In this document: positions 1 through 12,724 of the stretch, one piece after another
Layout: each line of letters starts with the position of its first letter
Numbering within the stretch: position 1 is the stretch's first letter
Assembly (NCBI RefSeq): GCF_000003605.2
Contig: NW_003149765.1
Coordinates: forward strand, 314,117 to 368,700
Direction of reading: 5' to 3'
Length of the DNA: 54,584 nt
DNA from: Saccoglossus kowalevskii
Lineage: Eukaryota > Hemichordata > Enteropneusta > Harrimaniidae
Notes under the pieces: generated by a model
Seen by the model: only the letters and a program-made list of their open reading frames with translations
The model's database searches: none
What the model was told of the DNA's origin: nothing
Made by a program: the position numbers and the translations under genes

Positions 1-281
1 ACAACAATAAAAATAAATGAAGACCTCTATGTATGGTCCAATACATTGATTTCTGCCAACATTGATTTATATCCAATTACCAGCGCGATGCGCAACGACG
101 TCAGATGAACGCGTCCCACTGTTAGTCCAATAGAAACTTTGCTTGGGATCTCGAAGTTTTACGCAGATATGTGTCTAGATTGATTCCTTTAAGTCAGGTC
201 AACTCACTTACCAGCAGAGGTACGGTGATCATTGTTGTTCATCCATTCACAGTAGTCATGCAAGCTATTTTTGTTCAAAGT

Positions 282-1259
282 CACTGACGAGGATCACGAA
301 CCTGGACGCTTAGTAATCAGGTAAGTGCTCACCTCTAGTAACGGACAGTACTCTGTCATTCAGTAGTACGACTATGCATAAAACAGCGGATAATTACAGG
401 AGTGCAATGCATGTGACAGCTTGTATAGTGATACAATGGTCAACGTTTTTAACGAATTAACGCATTGATTGGTTAAAATTCTTTTTTTTTGTTCAACCTC
501 AGTTGAACATTTAGCAATTTCTAATTATAATACTAATTTCTTTATTTTCATCTGTTTATTAAGTTCTGTTTCATTGGCTAATAGTAGTTTATTTATATGT
601 GTATTACGTTTTGAGCTAACGTGATTTTTATTATTTCTGATATGTTCGACCTTTTTGTGCCACGAATGAATTCATTTTGCAAGCTAAGTTGTCCATAATT
701 AACAGCTCCCTTCGAGTTGAGAACATTTTCATTTCACAAAGAAAAGACCACAAAGCATTTTTCGGGTTCCCTGTGAACACAAATAAAGAGAGTTATGTTT
801 AATTCAATAGTATTTTTCACCGATCTAATTGTACTTACTGCTACACAATATATTATACTTGTTGCTAAGCAATCGTTGACAATTGTATTACTAAACAAGC
901 TGCTACATGCATCTGCATTCCACAAATAAACGTGAAAAGTGTAATAACCATCTGCTATTTTGTAAAGCTGGACTACTAAATAATGATATATATGCGTATT
1001 TCAACTTTAACTATTTAACCGTTTTAATTTCACTCATTGCTTCACTATATATCATACTTGTTTGAAGCCTTCACAATTGCAAAAATATACAAGCTGTAAC
1101 ATGCATTTTCACTTCATAAATAAACAGGGAACTGTAATGACCCTTTGTATTTAATGCAAAACCCGACTTCTAAAAATAGACAACTTACCATTGTTATATG
1201 TATGAGCATGCCTGATTAGTAAGCGTCAAACTCTCAAGTTCGTGATCCTCGCAGTGCAA
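282..1259. mobile_element. Terminal-inverted-repeat element, non-coding (MITE-like)
   Basis: The left end (about 282-335) and the reverse complement of the right end (about 1205-1259) match over roughly 50 bases with small gaps. They share the block CGAGGATCACGAAC and then ACGCTTASTAATCAGG. The interior is AT-rich, has no transposase frame, and contains two diverged direct copies of a sequence about 190 bp long (near 836-1000 and 1037-1170). No clear target-site duplication is visible. Confidence 0.6.
836..1170. repeat. Two diverged direct copies, period about 200 bp
   Basis: The copy near 836-1000 and the copy near 1037-1170 share, in order, the elements TATACTTGTT, ACAATTG, ACAAGCTG, ACATGCAT and AAATAAAC. 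They sit inside the inverted-repeat element at 282-1259 and probably duplicated within it. Confidence 0.5.
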
Positions 1260-2981
1260 TCATCAGCCACTCACAACAGCATTCAACTGCCACATTCATA
1301 CATTCCTCCCAAGGCAATAAACGCCACGAGATGATGAAGGCTTTATCAATATTAGATGCAATACATACAACGTTTTGGTACTGACATTCTATATCATAAT
1401 AGTTAGTATCAGCATCATATTAACCTGGGCTCTTCAATCAGTCTATCAACTAGATTCAGTATTGTCATCAGTAAACAAATTGATCATCCCAATTTTAAGG
1501 TAAGACGCAAGTGACTAGGTGCTCCCAACGCAACAACCCTGAATTTGCTACGGTAGCCAGCACAAGGCCAAATCACAATATACATTTATTCACCGCACAA
1601 TGCACTTGAAAAAAGTACACAAATTGTATTAGTTAAAAGTTACAATTAGTTGTAAGTTTGAACTTGCGGATACGTCTGAGCATTTTCATTGCCCTGTTGA
1701 TAAGGATTTCAAAATATATTACCAGAAATTGATGGCATCATCGGTCTTTTAAGCTACGGAATTTTCCATGGAAGCCAACACAATATAGAATATAATTCCA
1801 AGTTTCCAATTGACGATGTATGAACTTGTAATTTGATGTAGCATGTTATCAGAGAGAGTTCATCACTGCACAAATACTTCCATTGACGTCATTCAATTAT
1901 TACTATTTGTGACATTGGCACAAAAGATCAGTTCAGAGTTTAAGCAGAGTTTTGGTTGCACCTCATCGGGGATGCTGCGACAGTTTTTATTGCGACATTC
2001 ATGATATCATGTTACGACTTTTCCCACATATGCGTAGTATTCCTTGTTACTAACCATTTTTTTCTTATTTACCGTTCAGACAAAACATGAGTCTAAACAT
2101 GAGATCCAACATTTCACATGGGACTCGAATTTCCCATTCTATTGAGATTGCGACTACTCAGAAAAAAACACACAATTAAATACAAAAATGAATCCAGAAG
2201 TCTTGAATAACAATTATATCAATATTATACACAATATACTACTAATACATCCACTTTTCGCAAAAACGCACACATAGTTCGATTTTCCATCACAAAATGA
2301 CTAAAAGTAATATGCTCCACGGATTCGCCTCTTGTGAAATATCTTTTTTGATGAATACGGAATGTCATTTGATAAATACGCAGAAGTTTCTCAGACATGT
2401 ATTTCTTATAAGGTTTATTTTTAATAATATTTCTAATCCATTCTAATACATTAATTAAAAGTAAAACAGTAAAGATTATACTTCTCTTGTCATTTGCTCG
2501 TTATCCCAAGATATTTTTTTTGTTGAAAACCCTGGAATCATACTGTTGACGTGTGTGTCGGAGTGGGTGGGATATGACCTAAGCGTAACGAGTTCACATA
2601 AAAGAATAACAGCTTAGGGGTGCAGTCGCTAAATCGCATTTTCTATATATTCAAATTGTTGGTCGGTTAATTTTCTATAAAACGTATGACTAAAATTTTG
2701 AAAATGTTCCGAAGTCATGAGATGGCGAGGTTTGAACGTGACCTCATTGTAACTATTGCTTATTAATACAAATGCTGTCGGTTATGTTGCGATGGCAATC
2801 TATACATATTATTGTGAGCTTATAAAAGCTACCACGTCTATTTACTATAAGAGTAAATGATAGTGAATGTGAATGATTAGTAAAAACTGCACACACAAAA
2901 TAATAACGTTTTTTGTGATGATACGTAATGAGTGTTTAGGGCTAATTGTGGCCTTGTATATCTAGTAGGATGAATGCTTAC

Positions 2982-3188
2982 CTTGAGGAATATTTTAGTT
3001 TTAGCGACATCATCGCTTTCAATCATTGAAAATAATTTATCATCGTTGGGCGCCAACATTTCAGTTAACAATGAGCCATTGTTGTAAACAATGACGAGTT
3101 TATTATTTTTGTAACATTGTAATACATATTTCAGCTGTATTATTTGTGTGCTTTCAAATAAGCGGGTTACTGGTACCATATTTGCCAT
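2982..3188 (-). CDS. Orphan first exon of a fifth TRPC-like gene (gene 0), partial
   Basis: This is a 69-codon minus-strand exon from ATG at 3188 to a strong AAG|GTAAGC donor at 2982. Its last 25 or so residues, with DDKLFSMIESDDVAKTK then IFLK, align with the ends of first exons in the neighbouring TRPC-like genes (for example HELLAAVESGD then KVLLK in gene B), and the donor is in the same phase 0. Its N-terminus is longer and unlike that of the others (rich in hydrophobic and Asn residues), so the true start may be one of the internal Mets. No second exon is visible in the 2.98 kb to the window edge. Either the gene continues to the left after a long first intron, or this is a relic. Gene D also has a 3.4-kb first intron, so the first option is reasonable. 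Confidence 0.6.
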
Positions 3189-5259
3189 GCACCCTGCAAA
3201 GATGATTTATTATTCTATTTTCATAAAACATGGAACGTATGATTCCTTTTGTGCTACACTAATTATAGCTCGTTAAATACGGAAAAATATGTATTTATGT
3301 GACTTGAACTATGTATTTGTTATCACCACATATGGTTCAAACTCGAGTGTCTGGATGTTTTAATTACAACTGATTAAATGCAATATTACTTTAAATGTGT
3401 ACTTACTTATCTTTTTATTGTTATATCATTTTGTCATTGAACATTTGTGTGTGTTTTTTTTTATTTTTTTTATTGTGAAAATAAATGTGAATAATAATTG
3501 AATAATGAATTAGTTTTAAAATGGGTGGCATTATAGTATTGGTATTGTATACTGCAATATCCACAAATACATTGTTTTTTATCATATATGTGTATTTACA
3601 GTTTGTGGTATTGGAATTATGCTCTCCGTGTATGCCGTTATTATTCATCCCTTCACATGCGTCATCCAAACAGTTTTTGGACAGATGATGTGACAGTAGC
3701 TCATCTCATAATTCGACAAGCTACAATTTGTTTATGATCTATTATCTACGATTCGATTATTATTTTCAATAAAATATCTCCTGTGTCAAAGTTGTCATTT
3801 TGTATCGGCCATTGCCAATATATGGACACTGAAAACATGGCATATACGTTATATATCGATTAAATCACTTAATACTATAGCCGGGGATGCGTCCGGGTCT
3901 CCAGGGAGTGCTATCTATTGATATCCAGCTTTGTCAAACAAACCTTAGATATTACGGTACTGTATGACACATTTATCGTAGTTTTCACATCGCCTTTCAT
4001 GGGATATTAATGTCAGGTAATAATGCCGAATACAAAACAATTTGATTTGTAAGATTAATGTGGTTAAATTTGAACAAAAATATGTTCAATATCTTAGCTA
4101 TTGCTGCAAAATATATTTAATCTTATGTAGTCATAAAGACGGGCTCGCCATTGAGAAATACAAATCAACCCTAGAGACGCCATTATTTTTATCATTTCGA
4201 TAATATTGAATTAAAGTGTACAAGAAAATAGTATATGATTGATGTAATGGCACGTCAAACATGCTGAATCATTACCAACTTTAGAGGGCGGAGTTTATGT
4301 CAGAATAAGCTAAATGATTGTATAAAGTCATAAGCTTTTGCTGAAAGGTAAATAAAACGAGGGTGCTGGTTATGGAAGTAGCATGGAGTTCCGGTTCTTA
4401 GCCCTGACTTGAGCAGGTACTTAACCGAACCTATTAAGTCACGTATAGCTATTGGAATTATTATTATACGCCCTCTTTCCGTAGTGCTTTTGTTTATAAC
4501 GGGGTTCAAATAACCTTATAGTGGACGAAGAACGAGTTTGTCTAACTGGAACTGGAATAGTAATGAAGTCGGGTAGATAAGATGGCGCTTCATTGTGTAA
4601 AATCTTATAAACTAACCTGAACTTGCCTTATCTATTCCATTCTCTAAACGGCTTCAACGTCTGAGCAAATATAATGAGCTAGAATCATTGAAGTTGAAAC
4701 TAGGTGTATCATTGTTAGAAATGGAATATGACATCATATTGACAAAAGCTGTCTCTCGCTGTATTTCATTGGTCAGATATACATGTCATAATGCAAGAAA
4801 GTAGTCCATAGTTTTAGAAGATTATTGCAGTGGCTAATGGCTGAAACATTGAGTGTCGACAAATTCTGAGAGAGAACTATAATTTCACTGTATGCTCATA
4901 ATCATTTAATAATCAAGCATTAAGCTAGCATTTTGCCTATAATTATGCCTAGATATATTAGATGTAATCTAGTGTACTAAATTGTAATAATCTTAACACT
5001 GTAAGGAGTATAGAAAATATTATTTGATTTGATGTTAGACATCCTAACCCTTGTGTCAAAAAAACAAAAATGCCCATTTACGCTATCATATTTCATGTCA
5101 ATTCAAATATCATCTTTCTAAATAAGTATTGTAACTAGCAAAACTTGTTTGTAAACAACACAAATTGAGATTGTTCAAACAACATAGCGAAAATTCAGTT
5201 TCAAATTGGTATTTCACTTGACGGGGACCCATTGTTGTCTATAGCTGATGTGTTTTGAG
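3189..5259. other. Spacer between gene 0 and the 3' end of gene A
   Basis: AT-rich, with no supported gene. A 195-bp segment at 4283-4478 is bounded by short inverted ends (AGAGGGCG and CGCCCTCT) and may be a small MITE-like insertion. No clean AATAAA signal on the minus strand was seen just downstream of the gene A stop. Confidence 0.5.
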
Positions 5260-8200
5260 TCAGTGAATCACCGACTCATTCTCCGTCGTAGTTACGAGAT
5301 CTTCCAGCTTAATTACGGATCGTGCAATCATGTATCGACTTACCAACACCCTCACCAACTGCAATTAAAACAATAGAAAATGGCTAGTATATGAATAACA
5401 ATAATGGTTTTTATGGTTCTGAACATTCTTTATTTCTTTGAGGGATTATATATCTTAATCACCACTTGACCACATACACAGCATATTTAGGCAGAAAATT
5501 ATGAGGTGTCGTTTGTGCATTTATTTATATAAATAATCATATACAATACTTACACGATTCTTCATTATATGTAAATAATACAATTGTGGTACACTTTGTT
5601 TGTGTATAATGAAGTGAATTATTGAACTTATTTGTATATAGTAAAAGGTATCTCATTAGATATGTTTATACAATTGTGCTTCAAATATATTATAAATAAA
5701 TGTACAATTACCAATTATACATATAATAAATGTTATTACAAATTATTAGTATTACATATTGAGTAACCATAAATGTATATAATAAAAGTGCATAACTAAT
5801 ATTTTTACAATTTTGCTTCCAATATATTTTATATAAATGAATTGTATTCTCAACATTATGTTTCAGTAATTTCATTTGTTCAATTATATGACGTGAGATA
5901 GCGCGTCCTGTGGCGACACAGCGTGTTAGAGATAAACCCGACTGTGCCGCGTCATGCAAATTTTAAGCTCAAATAACGTGAAATACAGTAATTAATTCTT
6001 AAAAGATACAAAACAAAAATAGCTACTGGTGTCCTGGACAGTGAGCAAAATAGTTTGTAAATAAAATGTTTGACGAATATGTATAATATACTTATAATAC
6101 AAGTCTGCGTGAAAATGGCATGCATATAATATTGTTTTCTGTGATAATTATATGTATATTATTATACACATATAATAAATGTGAGCGTGACAATTAATTG
6201 CATATAGCATAAGTGTAGTGACAATTATTTATATACACATTGAGTATGCTGTTTGCATGATTTACAAATAATATTTAAATATTTACCATATATTTATACA
6301 TAATGTTGGCAATGTAATTTATTCATATATAAGCGGAATTGTTTATACATGCGTAATGCAGTCTCTGATTACATAGAAACTATTTCAATAATTCACTACT
6401 TTATATACAAATATTTTGTACAACAATTGCACTATGTACATATAATGAAAAACGGTGTAATTAGTATATATAATTTGCTTGTATCAATAAATGCACAAAC
6501 GGCACCCCATAGTAAAGTAACGTTCAACTCTGGTTACAATAAATAAATCATCGCCTCGCTGAGAGGCAGTAGCGACGGAAAAACAACTTAGACACGCCAG
6601 TTGACGTGAAGTTTGCCTTCCAGAAATATGTCGTGAAAAACATAAGCTTACGTTTATATATATTTGATTTTAACTTGTTTTGCATTTCAGCTCTTTTTTT
6701 GCTTGTATATAATACTATTTAAGGATGCTCTTACCGTTTCATAAGACAGATCAAATTCATCCGCTGGCAAACCCAGTTCTGCATTGTTGGTGAACTGAAA
6801 AACAAAACTAGATCACTTGTATAATGTTCAATATAATATAACAACATAAAAAAAAATTGTGAGAATGACTCGTCTCGATCGGCCTAAATTTGTATTATAA
6901 TATAATTAAAGAGGCGATACAAACCTCTATTTCTTGTGAATTTCCCGACACATTTTTTCGACAGAATTTTCGATGAATACGTTCGATACATAGTACTATT
7001 GGAGCAAATATATTGAATGGTGGACATAAGGCCGGGAGATCGAAATGATCTAACCATATACGCGTGCGCTGAAATTTCCATTCCATGTCAATGTTACCCT
7101 GTAGAAATGAAACGGAGTATTCAAGTACTTCTGAATATAATGAGACACCATCTTCGTAGCTGCAATTCATGTGATGCGGAAAGTAGACGGGTGTTCAATG
7201 AGAACTGAAATGCTTTAAAATATTGAATCACTGCTCAAAACAAAGTGTAAGGACGAAATTTCTTTGCTGTACGTCTTAAGATCAGTAATTCGTTTTATTA
7301 TTACAACTATTACTTACAAATTAACAACGCGAATTAAGTTTTAGTAGCCGTCAAACGTTGGTGTTATTGTTACAACGAAGGATTTGAATATACATAAATA
7401 CATGGGCTGGTGTGCCCTAATTGCAGGTTGGAAATGGGCAAATATTTAAAGGAATAGAGTCATTTTGAAGTAAAAAAAAAGAGATAGCAACAAGTGCTCA
7501 TCCAGGGCGAGGTCGCTAGTACTAATGTGATACTAATGCATTTAAGCCTCACCTTTAACCTTGAGTATGTGTCTGACATCATAGCTATACAAATGTTCAC
7601 CAGTACAATGATGGAAATAATACCAAAAGATGCATATAGTGTGTGCCCTGCTGTTCTGTATACAGCAGTTGCATCCTGGGTATTACCAGAAGAATCGTTG
7701 AATGCTATTGTTATCTCCAACTCGTCAGCGGAGTCCGATCCAAAGATGGTGGTAAGTAGCGCAGTGATTGCTCTATCAATTCTGAAAATGCAAATGCATG
7801 CAATTAAAAGAATTCAATTCATCTCACCGACGGTCTTAGCGATATCTTAGCGTTATTCATTTTACCGACACCACAACGCATCTGTTATGATTACACCAAT
7901 ATTGAAATGCCATACAAGATTATGACTGGCTGACACTATAATTATACTATAAGACCTACGACTGAAAATATAATGATTGACAGGAATGGCACATGTTTAT
8001 AATTATATATTTCATAGTTGGTAAATGTATTGTAGCAACATACAGCATGGGGAAAAACAGATCAGATGAAATGTGTAGGAGTACATGACATGTTACTTGA
8101 TATTCTATACATTACAAAGCGTTCTTCACTTTTCGATAACCCAAAAATATCATTTTAATTAATACTTACCTACTAAAAACGTTGATGTACGTGCTGCCGT

Positions 8201-10990
8201 GGTAGAGGTTGTAAAAGCCAAGTGAGAATGAGCCGACTACAAATGCAAAGATGATCAAGAACCTTATAACATCACCGCTCATTGCAACGAACTGAAATAA
8301 TATTGGCCCAATAAATGTACTGAGATATAGATAGTGAAGGAATCGTAGGCATGCGACAACCAGAGCCACCGATGTCCAAGAGTCCCAAACAAAACGAGCA
8401 GTAAGGTCGATGTTCAGTGTTTGGTCTAAAATATTCAGGGCAATGTCTACTGAAAAGGATAAGAAGATGAGGATGTCCACATAGTTCCAGATGTTAGTGA
8501 AATATCGTTCGGCCCCGAAGTGGTAAAGCTGTACAGCTTCTTGGCATAGCATTGTGGAAGCGTAGATCATAAGAAACCACAGCAGCACAATATAACTTAC
8601 TGGAAGCAGATCTTGCAGTTTCCACGGGTTCCTATTGATCACGATAATTTCGATCAAGACCAACAACAGGAACAACAAGTAAAAAGCCATATAAGAAACG
8701 AATTTCGACTTGGGATTGTCAATTATTTTACTGAAGGGCGCACAAGGTGCAATGACATACAATAGAGCAAACATTGGATACAGACAAAGGTGCACTAAGA
8801 AACAGTATAGAGCATACAGAAGGTTCCAACCAATGCCGTTTCTGGTGTGCCAGTGTGGTTCATCGCGTAGCCATTCTCTCTTTACAACTTTCTGGCATTT
8901 ATGATGAGCAACAAACTGAAAAAAAATTAATATAGTTACCATTCAAAAGAGAAACGTAGAAGGCACATTTTTAATAGCGTGCAATCTCAATTGATGTAGT
9001 GAGTATTATAACGAAGTTTTACACAAAAACATACGCTCACATGTCACTACCATCTATGAATGAATGATTACAGAGGCGAGTAACACAACGCTATCTATAA
9101 TATGTGATTCGAACAATAGGTTGGTCTGGCCTTTCAAGGTCGACACGTTCGCCACTGGGGGCATGGAGCCGGGAACAGCCACTGGTGGTGCTGTATACAA
9201 TCAAAACTTAGTAATGCTTCTCTACGCTCATTCAGATGTGCAGGCCGGAAAAAGTTGTTAAATTTGGTGACCATTTTAAAAAGCGTGTACAATTTTCAAT
9301 TTACCACAATTAATAGACAGAGTAGGGGTCATAATAAATGATTGTCTACGCCATACCCTCATTAAAGATTAATAGCATATTGTATACGCAGTGCGCATGC
9401 TTCTTCTTCTTTTTCTGTATTCCACAACATATGCGTCATCACAGTTAGGTCATTTGCAATTTAAGTTACATGCAACGTCACGTTCAGCACCATCAATGGG
9501 TTTCATCACATTGATGGTTCTGAACGTTGACTTCGTATTCGACGCCCACACATAAGCGACGCTATCGGATATATACAACAGCTAACAAACACACCAACCC
9601 AGCGACAGCTGAGGAATTGTACACACTCCCACCATGTCATACACTGTAATATGCAATGACAATCCTGGTTTCCCATAATTCTGAATTACATTGCAGTAGG
9701 CTAAACATACTGTTAGTTGGGCATAGTTTTACCTCTTTTTGAACAGTTGTCATAGCACTCCTCAGTATTTTCAAAGGAGGTAGCTCATTGTGGACATATT
9801 TGCCACCCTTGCATTGTCGACCATTAAGTAACGTCAGTACTTCGCCCGAGTTGTTGCAATGGTCAAGAAGCTCGACAGCAAATTTCTGGGTTCGTTGTAA
9901 TACATCAAGGTATGCAAGCTGTAAATATAATCAGATATTCTCTTAGTTGTGTAACTAGCGGATGTAATTAGAGTAAATTGTGACGTGAAATGTGGGGAAA
10001 GCATTTTACATGAATGCACTCAGTACCATTAGAATAGATAAATTTCAATGTATAATTTTATTATAGCAAATAAAGTTCACAAATGAATAAAGCGCAATCA
10101 AATGGTACATATTTCACACACCTTTGAAGTATCCTGAATTTCTCTATGTTGTGTTAAATTCTTTATGTCTTCAGACAATGTGAATATTGCCATCACTGGG
10201 TCATCATAGGTCAAACCAATATAAGACGGGCTCGAGAGGGCGCGGTACATTGCTAGTCTAATCTCGTCATCGATCACGTCTTCGTTAGCTGCAATGAGAG
10301 ATAATGGGTTATCTAGAAGTATTTGCTTACTTATTCGACTAAGAATGTAAAAGTTTTCATTTGCTTGTTCCATGTACCCGATCTAAAATTCAGATAAAAG
10401 CAAACAATGTGTACCCATTCACATAGCCAACTTAAGTAAATGAAATAGTCGCGCATGCGTATCGTGCCACTATGTTTCAGAATACAGTGGAATATTTAAA
10501 AGCCCTCTAACTATACTATTTGTGGTCAACGAACCATTTGGGGACAGTGGTTTTTGTAGTCTCTCCGCCCCACACTCCAACAGCAGCTTCACCATGTGAA
10601 AGTCGTCTTTCTCCGCAGCAAGTTGCAGAGCAGATATCGACTGGTTACTCCGTCTACCAACACAGTTCACGTTCACATTTTCGTGCTAATGAGACACAAC
10701 GTACACTTAATAATAATAATAATAGTAGCGATTAAGCAGTTTTCGGTTCATCGAAATTCAGATACTGACAGTATTATCGGAAATACAGGATAACATCATG
10801 ATAAAAAGTCGTACTGAGGAATGTTATCATTTCTTCATACCTGTAAAATGTTTTTTACTTGTTCCAAATCCCCACTCTCCACTGAACCGAGAAATTTCCC
10901 TTCCTGCTCGCGTAACAGGGGATTTGTTTGTGATTCAATTATATACTTCTTCTCGTCGACACTGAGTTGGAAAACCGTAGAGTCGGACAT
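5260..10990 (-). CDS. TRPC-like cation channel, compact form (gene A), complete, nine exons
   Basis: Exons, in transcript order: 10841-10990, 10535-10685, 10122-10288, 9733-9918, 8170-8915, 7553-7781, 6925-7098, 6735-6794 and 5260-5358. They join in frame to 653 aa, all with GT-AG introns. It is predicted to be a plasma-membrane non-selective or Ca-permeable cation channel subunit acting as a tetramer. An ankyrin remnant lies at about residues 30-98. The Trp_II linker (about 115-220) includes the MYRALSSPSYIGL and YDDPV motifs. Next come a pre-S1 hydrophobic segment (248-275), S1 (292-312), S2 (324-345), S3 (364-383), S4 (399-417), S5 (433-455), pore helix TALLTTIFG (473-481) and S6 (515-535). 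The TRP box EWKFQR starts at 549 and is followed by PPFNI. Glu344, Gln347, Asn362 and Asp365 match the TRPC4/5 calcium site in identity and spacing. The last exon (SRYMI) is short and ends without a coiled coil. The two smallest exons are the least certain. Confidence 0.88.
5501..6510. mobile_element. Long-inverted-repeat (foldback) element in intron 8 of gene A
   Basis: The left arm starts ATGAGGTGTCGTTTGTGCAT and the reverse complement of the right arm starts ATGGGGTGCCGTTTGTGCAT. Similarity continues inward for about 100 bp (shared TTCATTATATGTA, then CAATTG, then GTAC). The interior is extremely AT-rich with repeated TATATAAT-like words and no transposase frame. It lies wholly inside the last intron of gene A (5359-6734). 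Confidence 0.6.
9480..9527. repeat. Imperfect hairpin in intron 4 of gene A
   Basis: The arm ACGTTCAGCACCATCAATG (9480-9498) pairs with CATTGATGGTTCTGAACGT (9509-9527) with one mismatch across a 10-base loop. The stem is 19 bp. Function unknown; it could be the core of a small foldback repeat. Confidence 0.6.
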
Positions 10991-12724
10991 ACCTCCGTCA
11001 ATGGTTGCAACGTCGATGACGGCAGCGATTGGTTTAGCGTCAAAACGGACTATGATAGTTACAATATATCCGTATCGTCTGTCGACCCACTGTAATCGCA
11101 GTGCATTTGCATAACAAAATAGTCTTGAAGGTCACATACTTTCTTATTCACTGGTTTCAACTGAGGGTGTGCCACAGTTTATAAATCAAATCGCATGGTA
11201 TAAAAAAACGAAAGAAAATAAAAGATCGACTGGGGAGTGCTATGGGAAAGTTCGTTGTGTACCGCCTCCCCTGACACTGACTCTCATTAGCAAAGCTGCG
11301 CAGGCTCTGGGGTAAAAATGATACGTTTCGTTTTGTTGTGGACGGATAAAGTCCAGCACAGGTCCTTTCCCTTATTAACACACAGCAAGACAATCTCAGT
11401 ATGCGAAGTCAGTCAAAATGAAGGACTACTCCGTTTATTAAGAAACTGGATGAACGTTGTGTACAAGACAAAACTAACAAGACTAACAAGTGAAACGTGC
11501 TTTCGGTCGGACGCGTGTTTTGCGTGTGATCGTTGAGATTACTTCTCCTACGTTCGCAATGGGTCCGACTTTTAAAATGGTCAATCTGGTAAGATTGTGT
11601 TTGTTTCTAAACTTGTAATGCTTATAACTCAGCGACTAAAGGCCGGATCGCAATCAGAGAAACATGTATAAGTAACTATAAACACGAACTAGAACATGAA
11701 AACATTTGTATAAACATCGATCAATAATTGCACAATAAATGGGAATTTTCGATCTCCGCGCGACACGTTTGTTGAGATGGCTAATTTTCTCTTGATCGAG
11801 TTTGAAGGATTGTGCATAATAAAACGAAGGACGCCCCCTCCTGAAACGCATATACTACTATACGAACGACTCCTTCAAATATATTCCATTCTCGCTTACT
11901 GCCTTTTTAACAAACAGACTAGAAAAACCCTTGACATGAACATGTTGCATCTTTAAATAGTGGAAATCAATCCGTCCGTTTTTGAATTTAACTACACATT
12001 TATACAATATGTTTAACCAAGATGAGTTGTTCAAATATAATACAATGTAAGCGTGGTCAACTAATAACAGTACACATCAAATAATGTTGTGACCATGCAC
12101 AAATTACACGTGATATACAAAAAAGAAAAAAAATTATGACGTTTAACATGTTGAAACAAAGTAAAATCGTCAAATAATATGTAAATATAATACGGAGAAA
12201 TAATGATTAAAAAGTGAGCAAATAATTGATTACTGGAAACAGACATGTGAATATGTGTATGAAATTGTCATATATTGACGTAACAATTCGATAAAGGAAG
12301 TAAACTAAACACAATACTAACCGAATATTTGTAGAGTATTGTGGGTAAAAAATAATAGTAACAAAGAGTCATAAATTACGTTCAAAAAACAAGATAATTT
12401 AAAAAATACAAAATAATTACGATATAACAATTTATACATTTTTGATAATCTATTATATACGTGATCAAACATTGATAAAATTATGATTTTTTGGTAATAA
12501 TTTCACCCCATGGTACTAGCAAGGACAACCTGTGTGCAGGCAAGGTACACATTACTATATAAACTCAAAACGTAAATTTGTCGTCAAGAAATTTGTTAAA
12601 AATCGGTGTTCAGAAAAACAAAATATTGTCGAAGTGAAAAAGCAAAATTCAAATATAATTTATTTACAGGCAAACAAAGTACAAAGCACTCGAAATACAT
12701 AAAATTTTAATTAAATAAAAAAAT

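Larger units (their letters stand above)
1..2981. other. Left-edge region without a recognisable gene
   Basis: AT-rich DNA with no convincing coding exon. It contains an inverted-repeat element at 282-1259. If the exon at 2982-3188 belongs to a live minus-strand gene, this whole stretch is its first intron. I looked on the minus strand for the next expected exon, which would encode the ankyrin motif ALQLAAE followed by LLL, and did not find it. Confidence 0.6.

Noticed and set aside
214-3690. Two similar minus-strand words, near 214-270 (HDYCEWMNNN) and 3630-3670 (DDACEGMNNN), the first followed by a good donor
   Set aside because: The match is about 40 bases with no consistent splice context at the second site. 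It may be a diverged repeat and is too weak for an exon call.
4300-4509. 69-codon minus-strand frame with a plausible composition
   Set aside because: I did not recognise any domain and it lies within a segment bounded by short inverted ends, so it is more likely repeat sequence.
9480-9527. Hairpin as a microRNA precursor
   Set aside because: The stem is only 19 bp with no flanking basal stem, and small foldback repeats are common in this window.
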